NCBI GenBank assembly: GCA_039707465.1
Contig: CM077651.1
Location: 17,402,019-17,466,018 of the forward strand
Direction of reading: 5' to 3'
Length of the DNA stretch: 64,000 nt
DNA from: Rhabdophis nuchalis
Taxonomy: Eukaryota > Chordata > Lepidosauria > Squamata > Natricidae
The notes under the pieces are model-generated. The model had not been told where the DNA came from. It saw only the letters and a list, made by a program, of their open reading frames with translations, and ran no database searches. Both the position numbers and the translations under genes were made by a program. This document shows, one piece after another, positions 44,841 to 55,888 of the stretch (within the stretch, counting starts at the first letter, position 1; each line of letters opens with the position of its first letter).

Positions 44841-45470
44841 TTGTCTTAGTCTCATTACACATGGACAGATTCAACCATCGTTTTACCTGGGAAACTGAGC
44901 ATTCTAGACCAAGGTAAATCCACAAATACAGAGAATTCCTGGAAGCCTGTCATTCAGAAAATTCAACCATCAAGAGACACATCGAGATGAACCATCCTTA
45001 TGTACGATTCAAAATAAAAAAAGCTAAATAGGAAACAAAAAGTGCAGAACACATGTTTTTCAGCAGATAACGCCCAGATAAGAAGAGATTAATAGCAGAC
45101 AAATAATGAAGCAGAAAACAGTATCCTAATCAAGGAGCTACCAAGGAGAATACCACCACTGCACAGGAAGGGCAAGCTACTATATATGAACAGGGAGCGA
45201 ACCAGAGGTAGGTTGCTCCTGGTTCAGCCAACCCAGTAGTGGCAATGGCGGGAGTCTCTGTCCACCCGCCCAGACGCTTCTGCTCATGCGCAGAAACATT
45301 GTGTGCATGTGCATGTGCCAGCACGAGCAAACTGGTATTAAACTGGCTAGTAACCCACCACTGGAGCCAACGCTCACTAGCAATGATGATGTTATCAAGT
45401 CAGGTAATGAAATGTCTGCAAGCGAACAACCAAGTTCAGAGAGCATCAAGGACTTGACAGTTCAACTCTG
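44840..45470 (+). mobile_element. Penelope-like element C-terminal part (tentative)
   Basis: Forward frames encode VSLHMDRFNHRFTWETEHSR (44851-44915) and then EFLEACHSENSTIKRHIEMN (44935-44995). These resemble the tail of GIY-YIG-type endonuclease regions in Penelope-like elements. The 3' block 'ggtaatgaaatgtctgcaag' and 'aaccaagttcagagagc' (45401-45447) also occurs at 21058. A MITE interrupts it at 45203. Family assignment is from memory of such proteins and is uncertain. Confidence 0.45.
45203..45363. mobile_element. hAT-like MITE, 161 bp
   Basis: Begins CAGAGGTAGGTTGCTCC and ends GTAACCCACCACTG. Flanks gagcgaac (45195-45202) and gagccaac (45364-45371) match at 7 of 8. Pair of 24959-25121. 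Confidence 0.85.
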
Positions 45471-45484
45471 ATTTGCTTATATTA

Positions 45485-45562
45485 TCTCTCTCTCCTCCCT
45501 CCCTCCCTCCTTCTCTCCCTCCCTCCTTCCCTCTCTCTCTCTCTCTCCTCTATCTATCTATA
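45485..45562. repeat. Pyrimidine microsatellite (TCCC/TC)
   Basis: CTCC, CCTT and CT repeats followed by a short CTAT run. Confidence 0.9.
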
Positions 45563-45847
45563 AAATGGAAAAATCATGTTTACTGCAAAGACAAAGATTA
45601 TTCAGATATAAACAGATATAAACAGATTGACTTTTCAGCCCAACCTTTCAGACAAGACTGTACATATATAATTCTAGACAAAGATTTCCACTTAATGATT
45701 CTTTATAGTTAAGAACAGTTTGATGAACAACTGATTAGTTCTATTCTTCTGTATTCCAGTTGGATAGATGAGAACTATGAAATAATGATTGCAGTGATAG
45801 ACAGTCATTATATATCTGTGTAACAGTTGCAATGCATTGGATCTGAA

Positions 45848-45918
<71 letters not shown>
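45848..45918. repeat. (CTAT)n microsatellite
   Basis: About 17 CTAT units, complement of GATA type. Confidence 0.97.
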
Positions 45919-46513
45919 ATCTTACTGTATTAAATAGAGATAATGTATATCTTAGGACTGAAATCTTATTCATTTCATATACAATATAACTTTTTTCTGG
46001 TAATCTTTGTACATCACACTACTGAAAAAAACCCACATGCATACATGTATTACTATTGAATAATATGTCATGCAAGATTTGATAATTAGGCAAAGTTCAT
46101 TTAGAGGAAACCAAGCACATAGGAAAATCATTAGGCAAGAAAACAAACAGAATTATTCTTTGTTCAGTTACTAAAAGCATAGAAAACGTGGCTTCAACCC
46201 TTCTAAAATTGTTTCAAGCAACCCTATATATTCCTCATCAGAAACATACTACCCTTGAACTGAAAGATTTCAATTTGTCAGATGATTATTCTAGGACTAC
46301 CATATCTGAGCTGAAAGAACTCAAACAACCACTAGGTGAGAGTTAAGAAATATAACTAATTCTACATCTTTGCTGCCATCTCGTCACCTGAATCTTTGCA
46401 AGTCAAATATAGCAGCTCTGCTTCAGCAGTGATTCAATTAGCTGAGAATGAAGAGTCATTCTCAGACCTGGTCATTCAGTTCGACAAAAATCCACACTTG
46501 TAGAAAGAGTAGC
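45919..46513. other. No recognisable feature
   Basis: AT-rich; nothing supportable. Confidence 0.45.
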
Positions 46514-46525
46514 ATCATTTCCAGG

Positions 46526-46850
46526 CTGGAATGGGACAACTTGTCACAGCCGATTCACCATGGCCAACTCGCCATGGCCATCTGCCCCAGCCAACTGTCC
46601 AGGGGAAAACTCCCCATAAAATAATTCAACAATTCAATTTAATTATTTCAATTTTTGTCATTCACATTTTATTGTGTCCCTCCTTTTACATCCTTTCTTG
46701 AAGGATTCTGTTCCATTGTTGCTTTGGTATTAGTGTAACTCTTATCCCACAGAGAATTGTTCCACAGTGAGTTGGCCGTGGTGATTGTCCCTTGGTGAGT
46801 TGGCTGTGGCAATTTGGCTGTGATGATTTGGCCATAGCAAATTGCCGTAG
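46526..46850. mobile_element. Foldback element with 12-bp flanking repeats
   Basis: The left arm (46534-46604) has repeated 'ccaactcgccatggcc'-like units. The right arm (46765-46850) has the inverted kind ('gagttggccgtgg', 'gagttggctgtgg'). A loop of about 160 bases lies between. Direct repeats atcatttccagg flank it at 46514-46525 and 46851-46862. Superfamily unknown. Confidence 0.7.
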
Positions 46851-46862
46851 ATCATTTCCAGG

Positions 46863-47287
46863 GTTCATAATTCCTTCCAAAGATTTATTGTGTTTCTATT
46901 CAGCATTGTACTGAAAGTTATCACAAGATAGGAACAGTGACCCATTTCTGAAGGTAACCCCCTACAAGCATGTGTCCTCTTTATAGTGCATAGGGAGTGA
47001 TTCTCTCCTAGAGAAACATGGGACCACTTTAATTGGGGAGATTGGATCATGTTGTTCAGTCTAGGTGGCCTGGGAATTTTCTTAATATATATTGAGGAAA
47101 CCTATCATAACTTAATCTTAACAAAAGAACATAATGTTTTTAAACACAGCATGTACGGATTCAAGCTGAAATAAGAGAATAATTCAATTCTATCTTTATT
47201 CTCTAATGATTATTACAGAGCAATAAATAAGTTTGAGAACATACTGTAATGTAACTTGTATAATTTATGAGGGACCTTGAGCTAGCC
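46863..47287. other. No recognisable feature
   Basis: No gene or repeat recognised. Confidence 0.45.
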
Positions 47288-47693
47288 CAGGGATGGCGAA
47301 CCTTTTTCGCCTCGGGTGCCAAAAGCACACCTGTGCACACTGTCGCGTTCACTCGCATGCCCACCCTCATAATTTAATGCCCCCATGCCATGCCCCACAC
47401 ATGCATGCACAGCTTTCTTGGAGCATGGGGAGGGCAAAAACAGCCTCCCCCAGCCCTTGGAGGCCCTCTGGAGGCCAGAAATGGCCCGTTTTCCAACTTC
47501 TGGTTTGCACATTGGGGAATTTTTTGCTCTCAGGAGGCTTCAAGAAAGCCTCCAGAGGGTGAAAAACAGCCGAAAATCAAGGCCAAAAATCAGCTGGCCA
47601 GTGCATGCATGCGTGCTGGACAATGCCTTGTGTGCCCTCAGAAATGGCTTCACGTGCCACCTGTGGCATGCATAACATAAGTTCGCCATCATG
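47288..47693. mobile_element. hAT-like MITE ('gatggcgaacc' type), 406 bp
   Basis: CAGGGATGGCGAACC start and inverted GTTCGCCATCATG end. 'gagctagcc' lies on both sides (47279-47287; 47694-47702). The interior is GC-rich compared with its surroundings. Confidence 0.85.
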
Positions 47694-47702
47694 GAGCTAG
47701 CC

Positions 47703-48396
47703 TATCTCCTATTTAATTGTGGTATTGTGATTTTTTTTTTAAAAGGAGGTTACAGGCTCCTCCTTTTAACTTGGGAGAAAAGAAAAAAAACATAAAATGA
47801 TAAAATCTATATTCTCCTCTTCCTTTTTTTCTAGTCTATACTCCTCAGTATCAAACAAATGCATAAGGTAATATTTGCTACCCAGTTTCAAAGAGTTGCA
47901 GCTCAAACTGTTGTTGGGCCACTATTTGCTCTAGGTGGCTTTATGTTACTCACTGCCTAGCCTGTTTCACAAAATAAATGTAATATATGTAAAAGTCTCC
48001 TTTCAGGAAACTAGGTCAATGATGGAAAGGAACTGATAGCCTTCAAAAAACTTCCAACCAAAAGCATATACATATATTTCTGGACATAAACGAGCATACA
48101 TTTTTTGAATTGTGCTAAAAGTCAGATTGTGCTATGCCTTCCATTTCCTCCTGCATTTCCTCTCTACCAATATATCTTTCTCATCAACAAAAGTCATGAA
48201 AACATCTGGGTTGCGAGAATCATAATGTCGACTCCTCCATTTAATGCTGCTGGCACTTGGCAGGATGTGTTGCTGATGAGATTCAACTTTGTTTGTGACT
48301 CTATAGGAACAACAAGGGTTGTAATTAATGCTTGGGGGGGGAGCAGGGTTGGTAGACTAATTTTTGCTGGGAAATGTTGTTTAAATTTGATATGCT
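47703..48396. other. No recognisable feature
   Basis: A 100-codon forward ORF (48105-48407) has no domain and enters the SINE that follows; treated as chance. Confidence 0.4.
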
Positions 48397-48410
48397 TATT
48401 TTGCTAATGA

Positions 48411-48762
48411 TGAGGGATGGGGTGGCTCAGTGGCTAAGATGCGGAGCTTGTCGATCAGAAAAGGTCAGCAGCTTGGCGGTTGAAATCCCTAGTGCCGCAT
48501 AATGAAGTGAGCTCCCTGTACTTGTTGCTTCTGCCAACCTAGCAGTTTGAAGGCATGTTAAAAATGCAAATAGAAAAATAGGAACCACCTTTGGTAGGAA
48601 GGTAACAACGTTCCGTGCGCCTTTGGCATTTAGTTATGCCGGCCACATGACCACGGAGACATCTGCAGACAACACTTTGACAACACGGCTTTAAAACAGA
48701 GATGAGCACTTCCCCCAAGAGTCGGGAACAACTAGGACATATGTGCAAGGGGAACCTTTACC
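48411..48762 (+). mobile_element. Sauria-type SINE with perfect 14-bp duplication
   Basis: The tRNA-like head has box A-like 'tggctcagtggctaag' and a degraded box B ('ggttgaaatcc'). Body 'ttctgccaacctagcagtt', tail 'aacctttacc'. Perfect 14-bp flanks tattttgctaatga at 48397-48410 and 48763-48776. Confidence 0.93.
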
Positions 48763-48776
48763 TATTTTGCTAATGA

Positions 48777-49685
48777 AGCTACAGCATCTAGCTAATTCTG
48801 CCAGATCTAAGAAGTTGAGCACCATCAGCACAGATTAGCACTAAAATGAATATCAATTGAGAATTCCAGGATTGTAGGTTAAATTGGAAATAAAATTAAA
48901 AAGTCCAGAAGAAGTCAATGGCAAACAGCTTCCATATTTTTAAAAAAATGTGATGCAGCTTTTGTTAATTCGGTAGAAGAGAAACTGAATTACATAGCTT
49001 CAATTTCATGCATTGGAAATCTTTGAAGCTAAATGCTGGGGATTTTGTGTAGGAGGGATAATTTCTGACAATTATTGAATATGGATTACTAGAAATAAAT
49101 AGAGCTTATCAGGTTGCAGAGTCTTTTTCCCCTCCCTTCCTCTTCTGTCAAAGCAGAGATCTACTCTGCTGCTACCAAGCAGCAGAAAATACACTAGAAA
49201 GGTACGGTTATTAAAACATACTCATGATTCCCAGAGACATCTCAAACCTTATGTTCAAAATGTGCTTCAGCCAGATGCACCGCCAGATGTATTTTCCTAC
49301 TTCTTAGAGCAACACGTCTTCACAGTATCTGTAACCTATGGAGCTGCATCATTTTTTAATTATTATTATTAACATACACCCATAGCTTGGAGTCTATAAA
49401 GCACAGCCTGTCAAGTCACAGTATTCAGTGTCGGGGTTTACTTAGGACCAACCTGATATAACATTATTATTAATAACAATCATTGTAACAATAACAATAT
49501 CAATATTGTATTAATTAGCTATGAAGTCACATCAAACTACAAAATATTAATAGGATGAAATGTAACAAAATAGACGGAAAGATAGATAAAAATGCAATTC
49601 ATATTTCTTTATCAACTCCACAGTTTACCGTAATCTGACCCTAATATGCAGTTCTGAATTGAAATGGATACACACAAACAGAATA
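48777..49685. other. No recognisable feature
   Basis: AT-rich; nothing supportable. Confidence 0.45.
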
Positions 49686-49892
49686 TCTACCTCTACCTCT
49701 ACCTCTACCTCTACCTCTACCTCTACCTCTACCTCTACCTCTACCTCTACCTCTACCTCTACCTCTACCTCTACCTCTACCTCTACCTCTACCTCTACCT
49801 ACCTACCTACCTACCTACCTACCTACCTACCCATCCATCCATCCATCCATCCATCCATCCATCCATCCATCCATCCATCCATCCATCCATCC

Positions 49893-49950
<58 letters not shown>
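49686..49950. repeat. Four-step compound microsatellite
   Basis: CTCTAC hexamers (49686-49797), CTAC tetramers (to ~49830), CATC tetramers (to ~49893) and CTAT tetramers (to ~49950). Each step differs from the previous unit by a small change. Confidence 0.97.
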
Positions 49951-49952
49951 AT

Positions 49953-50095
49953 CTGGAGTGAAATTCAGCAGGTTCTGACAGGTTCTGGAGAACCAGTAGC
50001 GGAAATTTTGAGTAATTTGGAAAACTAGCAAATACCATCTCTGGCTGGCCCCTTGGGTGGGGTGGGAATTAGTAAACAAAATTGAATTTCACCAC
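49953..50095. mobile_element. hAT-like MITE ('gtggtgaaattc' type), shortened
   Basis: 'ctggagtgaaattcagcagg' and 'gaatttcaccactg' ends; reverse orientation relative to 19138. Its left end adjoins the microsatellite and the central region is reduced. Confidence 0.75.
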
Positions 50096-50317
50096 TGAGT
50101 GTGTGTGTGTGTGTGTATGAACAGAGAGAGACCGACAGAGAATTTTTACATAGAATAAAAACAAGTAGAGGAATAGATAAAGAAAAGAGAGAAAAGAAAA
50201 AAAAGAGAGAGAAAAGCAGAAAACAATACAAAGAACGAAAGAAAAAATATTAAAGAAGTGACTTCTTCTCTTTTTTACAGCAGGTACAAATTCATTATTC
50301 TTTCTCCCTCTTTAGAA

Positions 50318-50520
50318 TAATAAAACTGGAAGGAACCTTGGAGGTCTTCTAATCCAACCGTTTATCCAAGGAAGGAATCCGATTTAGGACTTTTATTGAA
50401 AATCTTTTATTGAAAACCTCCAGTGATAAAGCACCCACAGTTCAGGAAAGCAAACTGTTCATTGCTTAACTGTCAGAAAATTTCTCTTTAGTTCCAGGTA
50501 GGATCTATTTTTACTAAGCT
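50318..50520 (-). mobile_element. Old CR1 fragment
   Basis: 'actggaaggaaccttggagg', 'cttctaatccaaccg' and 'aactgtcagaaaatttctct' follow CR1 order with many differences. Confidence 0.7.
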
Positions 50521-51440
50521 TCCACCTGTTGTTTTATGGCTTTAACACTATTTTATTTTATTGTTTTAACATCACAATAGTTCCTTCGATTCCTTAATCA
50601 ATCTTTTTTTAGTCATCAACTCCAGAAATCACTATTTCAGTTTTTTCTTATTTTCAGGAAAAACCTTTTCCCAAATTTTAATTAAAAATATTTATTATTT
50701 TCTCCCTGACCAAACAAGTCCCTTTTGTCATTTCTGCTAATTCTGCCACCTTCACAATCCATTCTTCCATTGTGGATATTTTAATGTTTTTCTATCTCTC
50801 AATTGAACTGTTTTATTCAGATAAAAAAGCATATTATGTGTGATATTTGGGCTGTGACCACAGATATATATATATATTGTTCTAATGTATGGATCCCAAT
50901 GGACCATTCTTCTAATGTGTGGCTCAGAGTATTGATCCCTCACTTACTATGCCCCTGGCATTCAAATAATATATGTGCTATTTTCCTAATCTCTGGAGCC
51001 TTACAAATATATGTACATTCATGATAGGAAAATTGGTTTAACCTTCCATGTTTGATCACTGTATCTAACTGCTGATATCTTGTTTGAATAAGTACCCTCT
51101 TGAGATTCTTGGACTTTTCTGTATTTTCCTATGTTTAAGTTGGAAAGGTATATTTATAGCACTCATCCATTTCAGTGTGCTGGCCTTATTGAAGCTATCT
51201 CTTTCTGAGTTTCTAGATCCAAGATTCTTTGTGTATCAGCTTTCCTAACAGGTTGTCCAGAGACACCAATATTTATAGAAAAACGGCAGCTCCAAACACG
51301 CTTTGCTTGCACGAGCATGAAGCCAAAGGCGTCAGCCTGAAGATGGCGATTGAAACGTTGTGAAGTTACTCTCAATCTTACGTGGGAAAAGACCTGAATA
51401 CGCTAAGACCTGCATACCTGTACCTGTGAAAATCTATGAA
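50521..51440. other. No clear feature
   Basis: A 'gaaacgttgtgaagtt' block near 51351-51366 recalls the ends of dispersed retroelements, but no family can be named. Confidence 0.35.
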
Positions 51441-51442
51441 AA

Positions 51443-51481
51443 CACACACACACACACACATGTATGCATGTACGTATGTAT

Positions 51482-51512
<31 letters not shown>
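51443..51512. repeat. (CA)n-(TGTA)n-(CA)n microsatellite
   Basis: Two CA arrays flanking TATG/TACG repeats. Confidence 0.95.
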
Positions 51513-51514
<2 letters not shown>

Positions 51515-51664
51515 AATGCCTAATATAATATGTAGACGGTATGGTCCAAGAGATCTGCAACTGATGTTTAGTTTGTTCTATCAAACACTATTTTGGACTT
51601 TTCTATTAAGTTAATTCTCCACCAATATGTCCTTTTGGTTTTTTTTACATTGAACAACATCATG

Positions 51665-51745
51665 CAGTGATGGGATTCAACCAATTCGCATTTGTTTGGG
51701 AGAACCGATTGTTGACTTTCTAAGCAGTTTGGAGAACTGCTTCTG
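51665..51745. mobile_element. hAT-like MITE left end
   Basis: CAGTGATGGGATTCAACC start and 'gggagaaccgattgttgac' interior; the right half is absent. Confidence 0.6.
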
Positions 51746-52630
51746 TAGTAGAGTCTATAGAAATGTTTAACTGAATCTCAGACCAAGCCAATTGAAGTGA
51801 TGTGTACTGAATTGTTAAGCTGCAAATTGAAAACTGAAGTCATTTATCCCCCTAGTCTCACATCTTAAATTTGAACTAAATCATTGCACTTTTTGCACAT
51901 ATTTATTCAAGACTGGATGCAGAGTGTAGAATTGCACCTTCTTTCCCTGAACTGCAGACAATTTCCCCCTTCCTATTTAAATGGCTGAGGACATACTGGG
52001 ACACTATTGGCCAGAAGAGTGGCTAGGAAGATATCAAGGTGAATCTTTGGAGAAAACTGCTCATCACTCATTTCTCTGAATGCAAATGACCAGCTCATTC
52101 AATCACATATAGGGATACCTTGGAAATTTTGGGCTCACAGTTATGTATAGATTCAAAGGGATATTTTGATGTAACACCATGTCAGTTCAATCCCTTGTTC
52201 AAAGCTGATTCATTTACCAAAATAACATTTTAAGAAATGAATCAAATCAAAGCAGGTGATGTTGAAGTATTTAATAGCCTTCCCAAACACTTTGCACATC
52301 TCATCACTGCTCTATTGCTTTTGAGGTTGTTCCAGAACTTCATCTCTGTACAGCAGAATTAGAGGTTGTGAATGTTTTCTCATTCAATATTGCTGAGACC
52401 CAGAAAACAAGCCATCAAAGTGCACTTCTGTATGCAGAAGTACTCAATAAGTACCATACCAGTCATTGCACAAAATATCTGTACCCAGATGACACACTGT
52501 TTAATGAAAGATGGAATGTTTGTATTAAAAAAATTAAAAAACATAAAAAATAGGTACCATACCATACGTGATCTGAATCTGCTATGAACTCTACAGTTAT
52601 TAAACAAATTTTCTCTTTATTGATATATAA
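51746..52630. other. No recognisable feature
   Basis: Several 60-80-codon ORFs without domain; nothing supportable. Confidence 0.45.
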
Positions 52631-53063
52631 CATGGGTGTCAAACTTGATTTAATTGAGGACACATCAGGATCGTGTTTGACCTTGAGTGTAGGGGTGGGT
52701 GTGGACAGGATGGGCATGGCCAGTTTAAAACCACTCGTGCTGTGGGCACGTGGGGTGGCCCAAGCACTCTGCTAGAGCTCCATTCTCAGCTGGGACAGCC
52801 CCCTGTCACACTCTGCTAGTAAAAAGAGCTTGGAGGACATGTGTGCTCCCCTGAGCTCGATTTTAACTGGCAGAGGGCAGCAGGGGACCATCACAGCTGA
52901 AAATGGAGCTTGGGAAGACGGCACATGGCCCTCCCAAGCTCCAGTTTTGCTGGCAGAGGCATTGCGGGTCAGTCCTTTGCTGTTTGTAGGGCGGTCCCAT
53001 GGACCAGATCTAAGCACCCCACTGGCTGGATCTGGGCCCCAGGCCTTGACTTTGACATCCCTG
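52631..53063. mobile_element. hAT-like MITE ('gggtgtcaaact' type), 433 bp
   Basis: 'catgggtgtcaaacttga' and 'gactttgacatccctg' ends. Flanks atatataa and atatagaa match at 7 of 8. Same family as 24545-24869 with a longer interior. Confidence 0.82.
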
Positions 53064-54147
53064 ATATAGAATATAATAACTGAATCTTGAAAGCGTGTCA
53101 TAATTTATCCTATCCGTCAAGAGATTCAATTTATCACCATAGATAAGAGAAAATAGTTAAGGGGGGGAAATGATAGCATTGATTCATCAAAGGTATCTTT
53201 GCCTTGATAGAAACACTTTTATCGGATGTTTGAACAGCTGGTCAAGCCTCAGAAGCAAACCATTCCAATGCTTTGGTTGAAAAAAATAGCTCTATCAAGA
53301 TTGTTAGCGTGAATGTTGGTTCTTTAGCCATTTTTACTGAAGTCCCAGATCCAAAAACTACTGACCTGGTACTATCTTTCTCAAGCAAGCACTTCTTCTA
53401 ATGGCATCTCTTTACAATGGTTCTAATATTGGGTAAGCTCACATCCTTACCAGAGTAAACTGATATAAGGATCCAGTAATACGAAACTAGGAAGCAATTG
53501 AATCTGTTGTTTAGGTAGAAATTACATTAGTGATAGATATGAGCACCAGTCATCCAATGTCAGTCCTATAAGGTATTAAAGCTACATTTATTAATGGATC
53601 TTCCCTCTGTCCATCAAGATTACCTTCTATACTTTCTACATCCAAAGGGGAAAGTGGAAGAACTAACACTGTCCTGCATCGCTGGATGGAATTGCTGATC
53701 AGAACACTCAAGAAAGTATATCAATAACGGGAGGCAATAGCAAAATGGCAGAGACTACGCTGCAGTTTTGATAGCAAATATTCAGCCAACATTCTTAGCA
53801 CCAGGCGAGGACAGGCAATGTCCTTTAGTAGCTGAGAAACTCCCTAACTAATATCTTCGTAATGTTTTTCAGTTGAGGTCTGGGACTTCCAAATCAAGGA
53901 AGACACACAGTGCTGTGCTGTCCACTATCGCCTATTTCGCTGAAGAAGCAGAGACGTTATCCATGATCTCCTCAAGATGTGGAGAGTACAAAGCCATTAA
54001 ATGGTATGGATACTTCCAAAGGTATTTATAACATTACACCAATGTTTAACTTCCATGATAATCCTTCGTTATAAAATGGAATATAAATGCACAAAATAGT
54101 TCTTATTTTAGCAATGGAAAATCCCCTCTCATGTGAAACTTACAATA
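53064..54147. other. No recognisable feature
   Basis: Only a doubtful open stretch after 'gtttttcag' near 53868 was noticed; not enough for an exon. Confidence 0.4.
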
Positions 54148-54155
54148 CTATAGTG

Positions 54156-54290
54156 CAGGGGTCTGCAAAGTCGGCTCTTTTAAGACTGGTGGACTTCAAC
54201 TCCCAGAATTCCCCAGCCAGCATAGCTGGCTGGGGAATTCTGGAAGTTGAAGTCCACCAGTCTTAAAAGAGCTGACTTTGCAGACCCCTG
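54156..54290. mobile_element. Palindromic hAT MITE, 135 bp
   Basis: Nearly perfect hairpin beginning CAGGGGTCTGCAAAGTCGG and ending CAGACCCCTG. Perfect 8-bp ctatagtg flanks at 54148-54155 and 54291-54298. Confidence 0.95.
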
Positions 54291-54298
54291 CTATAGTG

Positions 54299-55737
54299 CA
54301 TCAGTTACCTAGCTAAGGATTTTGTTCAAAAAAAGATATGCCACAGATATTGATCATTTATTAGATACTGTGTTTAGCATTCTTTTTTTTTTACTTTTCT
54401 GCTGACCAGCTACTATACATCTACATGTCTCTAGAGCTCTAGCAAAACTGGCAGCAGATGATATTTTTTTTCCTGATCTGCAGAAGCTGTAACAGAGGCT
54501 CACTTTTTTTCCCCTGAAGCCGAGGAACAAATGGGATATAAACTAAATTTGCTGTTGATGAGAAGCTAATGCCACTTTCAGATTACAACCTGTTCTTCAT
54601 CTACTCATCTCTGGCAACCTCACGTAATAATTCTGAACTCAGGATTACCATGCATATACAAGCTAGGACATTTTGTTCTGTAGATGATGTTTCATAAGAT
54701 GTTTTAAGAAGATAGATATATAAGTATTCTCCAGGCAGAATCGATGTGTAATAAACTAAATTAACCTGTTGTATCCCCTGGCTTCCAGATTATGCCAGTT
54801 GATTTCTAGGCAGCGAATGTGTTGAGCCCAAATTTGACCTATGTGTAGCCATTTTATTTAGCTCTCTATTATTCTCATTTCTTCCTTTTTCTTTCTCTTC
54901 ACTATCTAAGAGGTTTTTTTTGGGGGGGGGGGCTTGCCATATTCTTAAGGTGAGAAGGAGAGAATAGATAGTGAAGATTGTTTTGGCTAGGGGACCTTCT
55001 TTCCCATGGCAACAGAGGCTGCTCCTGCTGAGAACGGAAGGTGGAGTTTGAAGACACCAGGCAATGTGGATTGAGTGTTTATTGGAGAATGTGATTTTTG
55101 AGGAATGTTTCTAATTTGCAATATTATGTGGTGTAATTCTGGTTTGTGTCAGATCCGGACTTACAATGGACTTTGCCAATTTGATGTCCACCTATATAAG
55201 AAAAAATAGTTTTTGAAGATGGATTTTGCACATTTCTTTTTTGAATGGGTTTCATCACTTGGAAACCTGACAGAATAGATTGGCCAAGATCTGCACCATC
55301 AAGCAAGGAATGCCAGAAGTATGGAACAAAGCACTGGGATTTGGGTTTAAGACATTCTGAGTTGGAAAACAGCAGTGGTAGAAGATCAAACCTGGAAAAC
55401 GAAAGTGTGAGGTGCACTCACAATGGCCTTGGATAAAGAGAAGAATGACATCATCTGATCTGTCATCCCAAAAAGTGATGACTCGCCCACACAGATGATG
55501 GGCCAAGAAGGTATCATAGATCTTCCCACAGAAAAGATAATAGGGAATTTAACAGCAACATTGTGTTAGTAAACCTATTGTGCTAAATATTTTTCTACCA
55601 TCTGTTCCAGGTTCATCTCTACAATATATAATGTACAGGTTTGTCAGTAGGTATGGAAGCTCAATCAGAAGCATGAAATAAATAGTGGAACATATATATT
55701 TACTGTTCTCAAGAGGTAACATTATGGTAGGGCAACA
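54299..55737. other. No recognisable feature
   Basis: No supportable gene or repeat; a poly(G) run lies near 54922. Confidence 0.45.
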
Positions 55738-55745
55738 TCATAGCT

Positions 55746-55880
55746 CAGGGGTCTGCAAAGTTGGCTCTTTTAAGACTGGTGGACTTCACCTCCCAGAATT
55801 CCCCAGCCAGCTATGCTGGCTGGGGAACTCTGGGAGTTGAAGTCCACCAGTCTTAAAAGAGCCGACTTTGCAGACCCCTG
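55746..55880. mobile_element. Palindromic hAT MITE, 135 bp
   Basis: Same family and length as 54156. Perfect 8-bp tcatagct flanks at 55738-55745 and 55881-55888. Very few differences between arms. Confidence 0.95.
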
Positions 55881-55888
55881 TCATAGCT

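Noticed and set aside
44630..44917. Poly-aspartate ORF
   Set aside because: Produced by the GAT array; only the segment after 44840 has protein-like content, assigned to a retroelement.
49659..49978. ORFs of 100-104 codons rich in Ser/Thr/Tyr/Leu/Pro
   Set aside because: Translations of the compound microsatellite.
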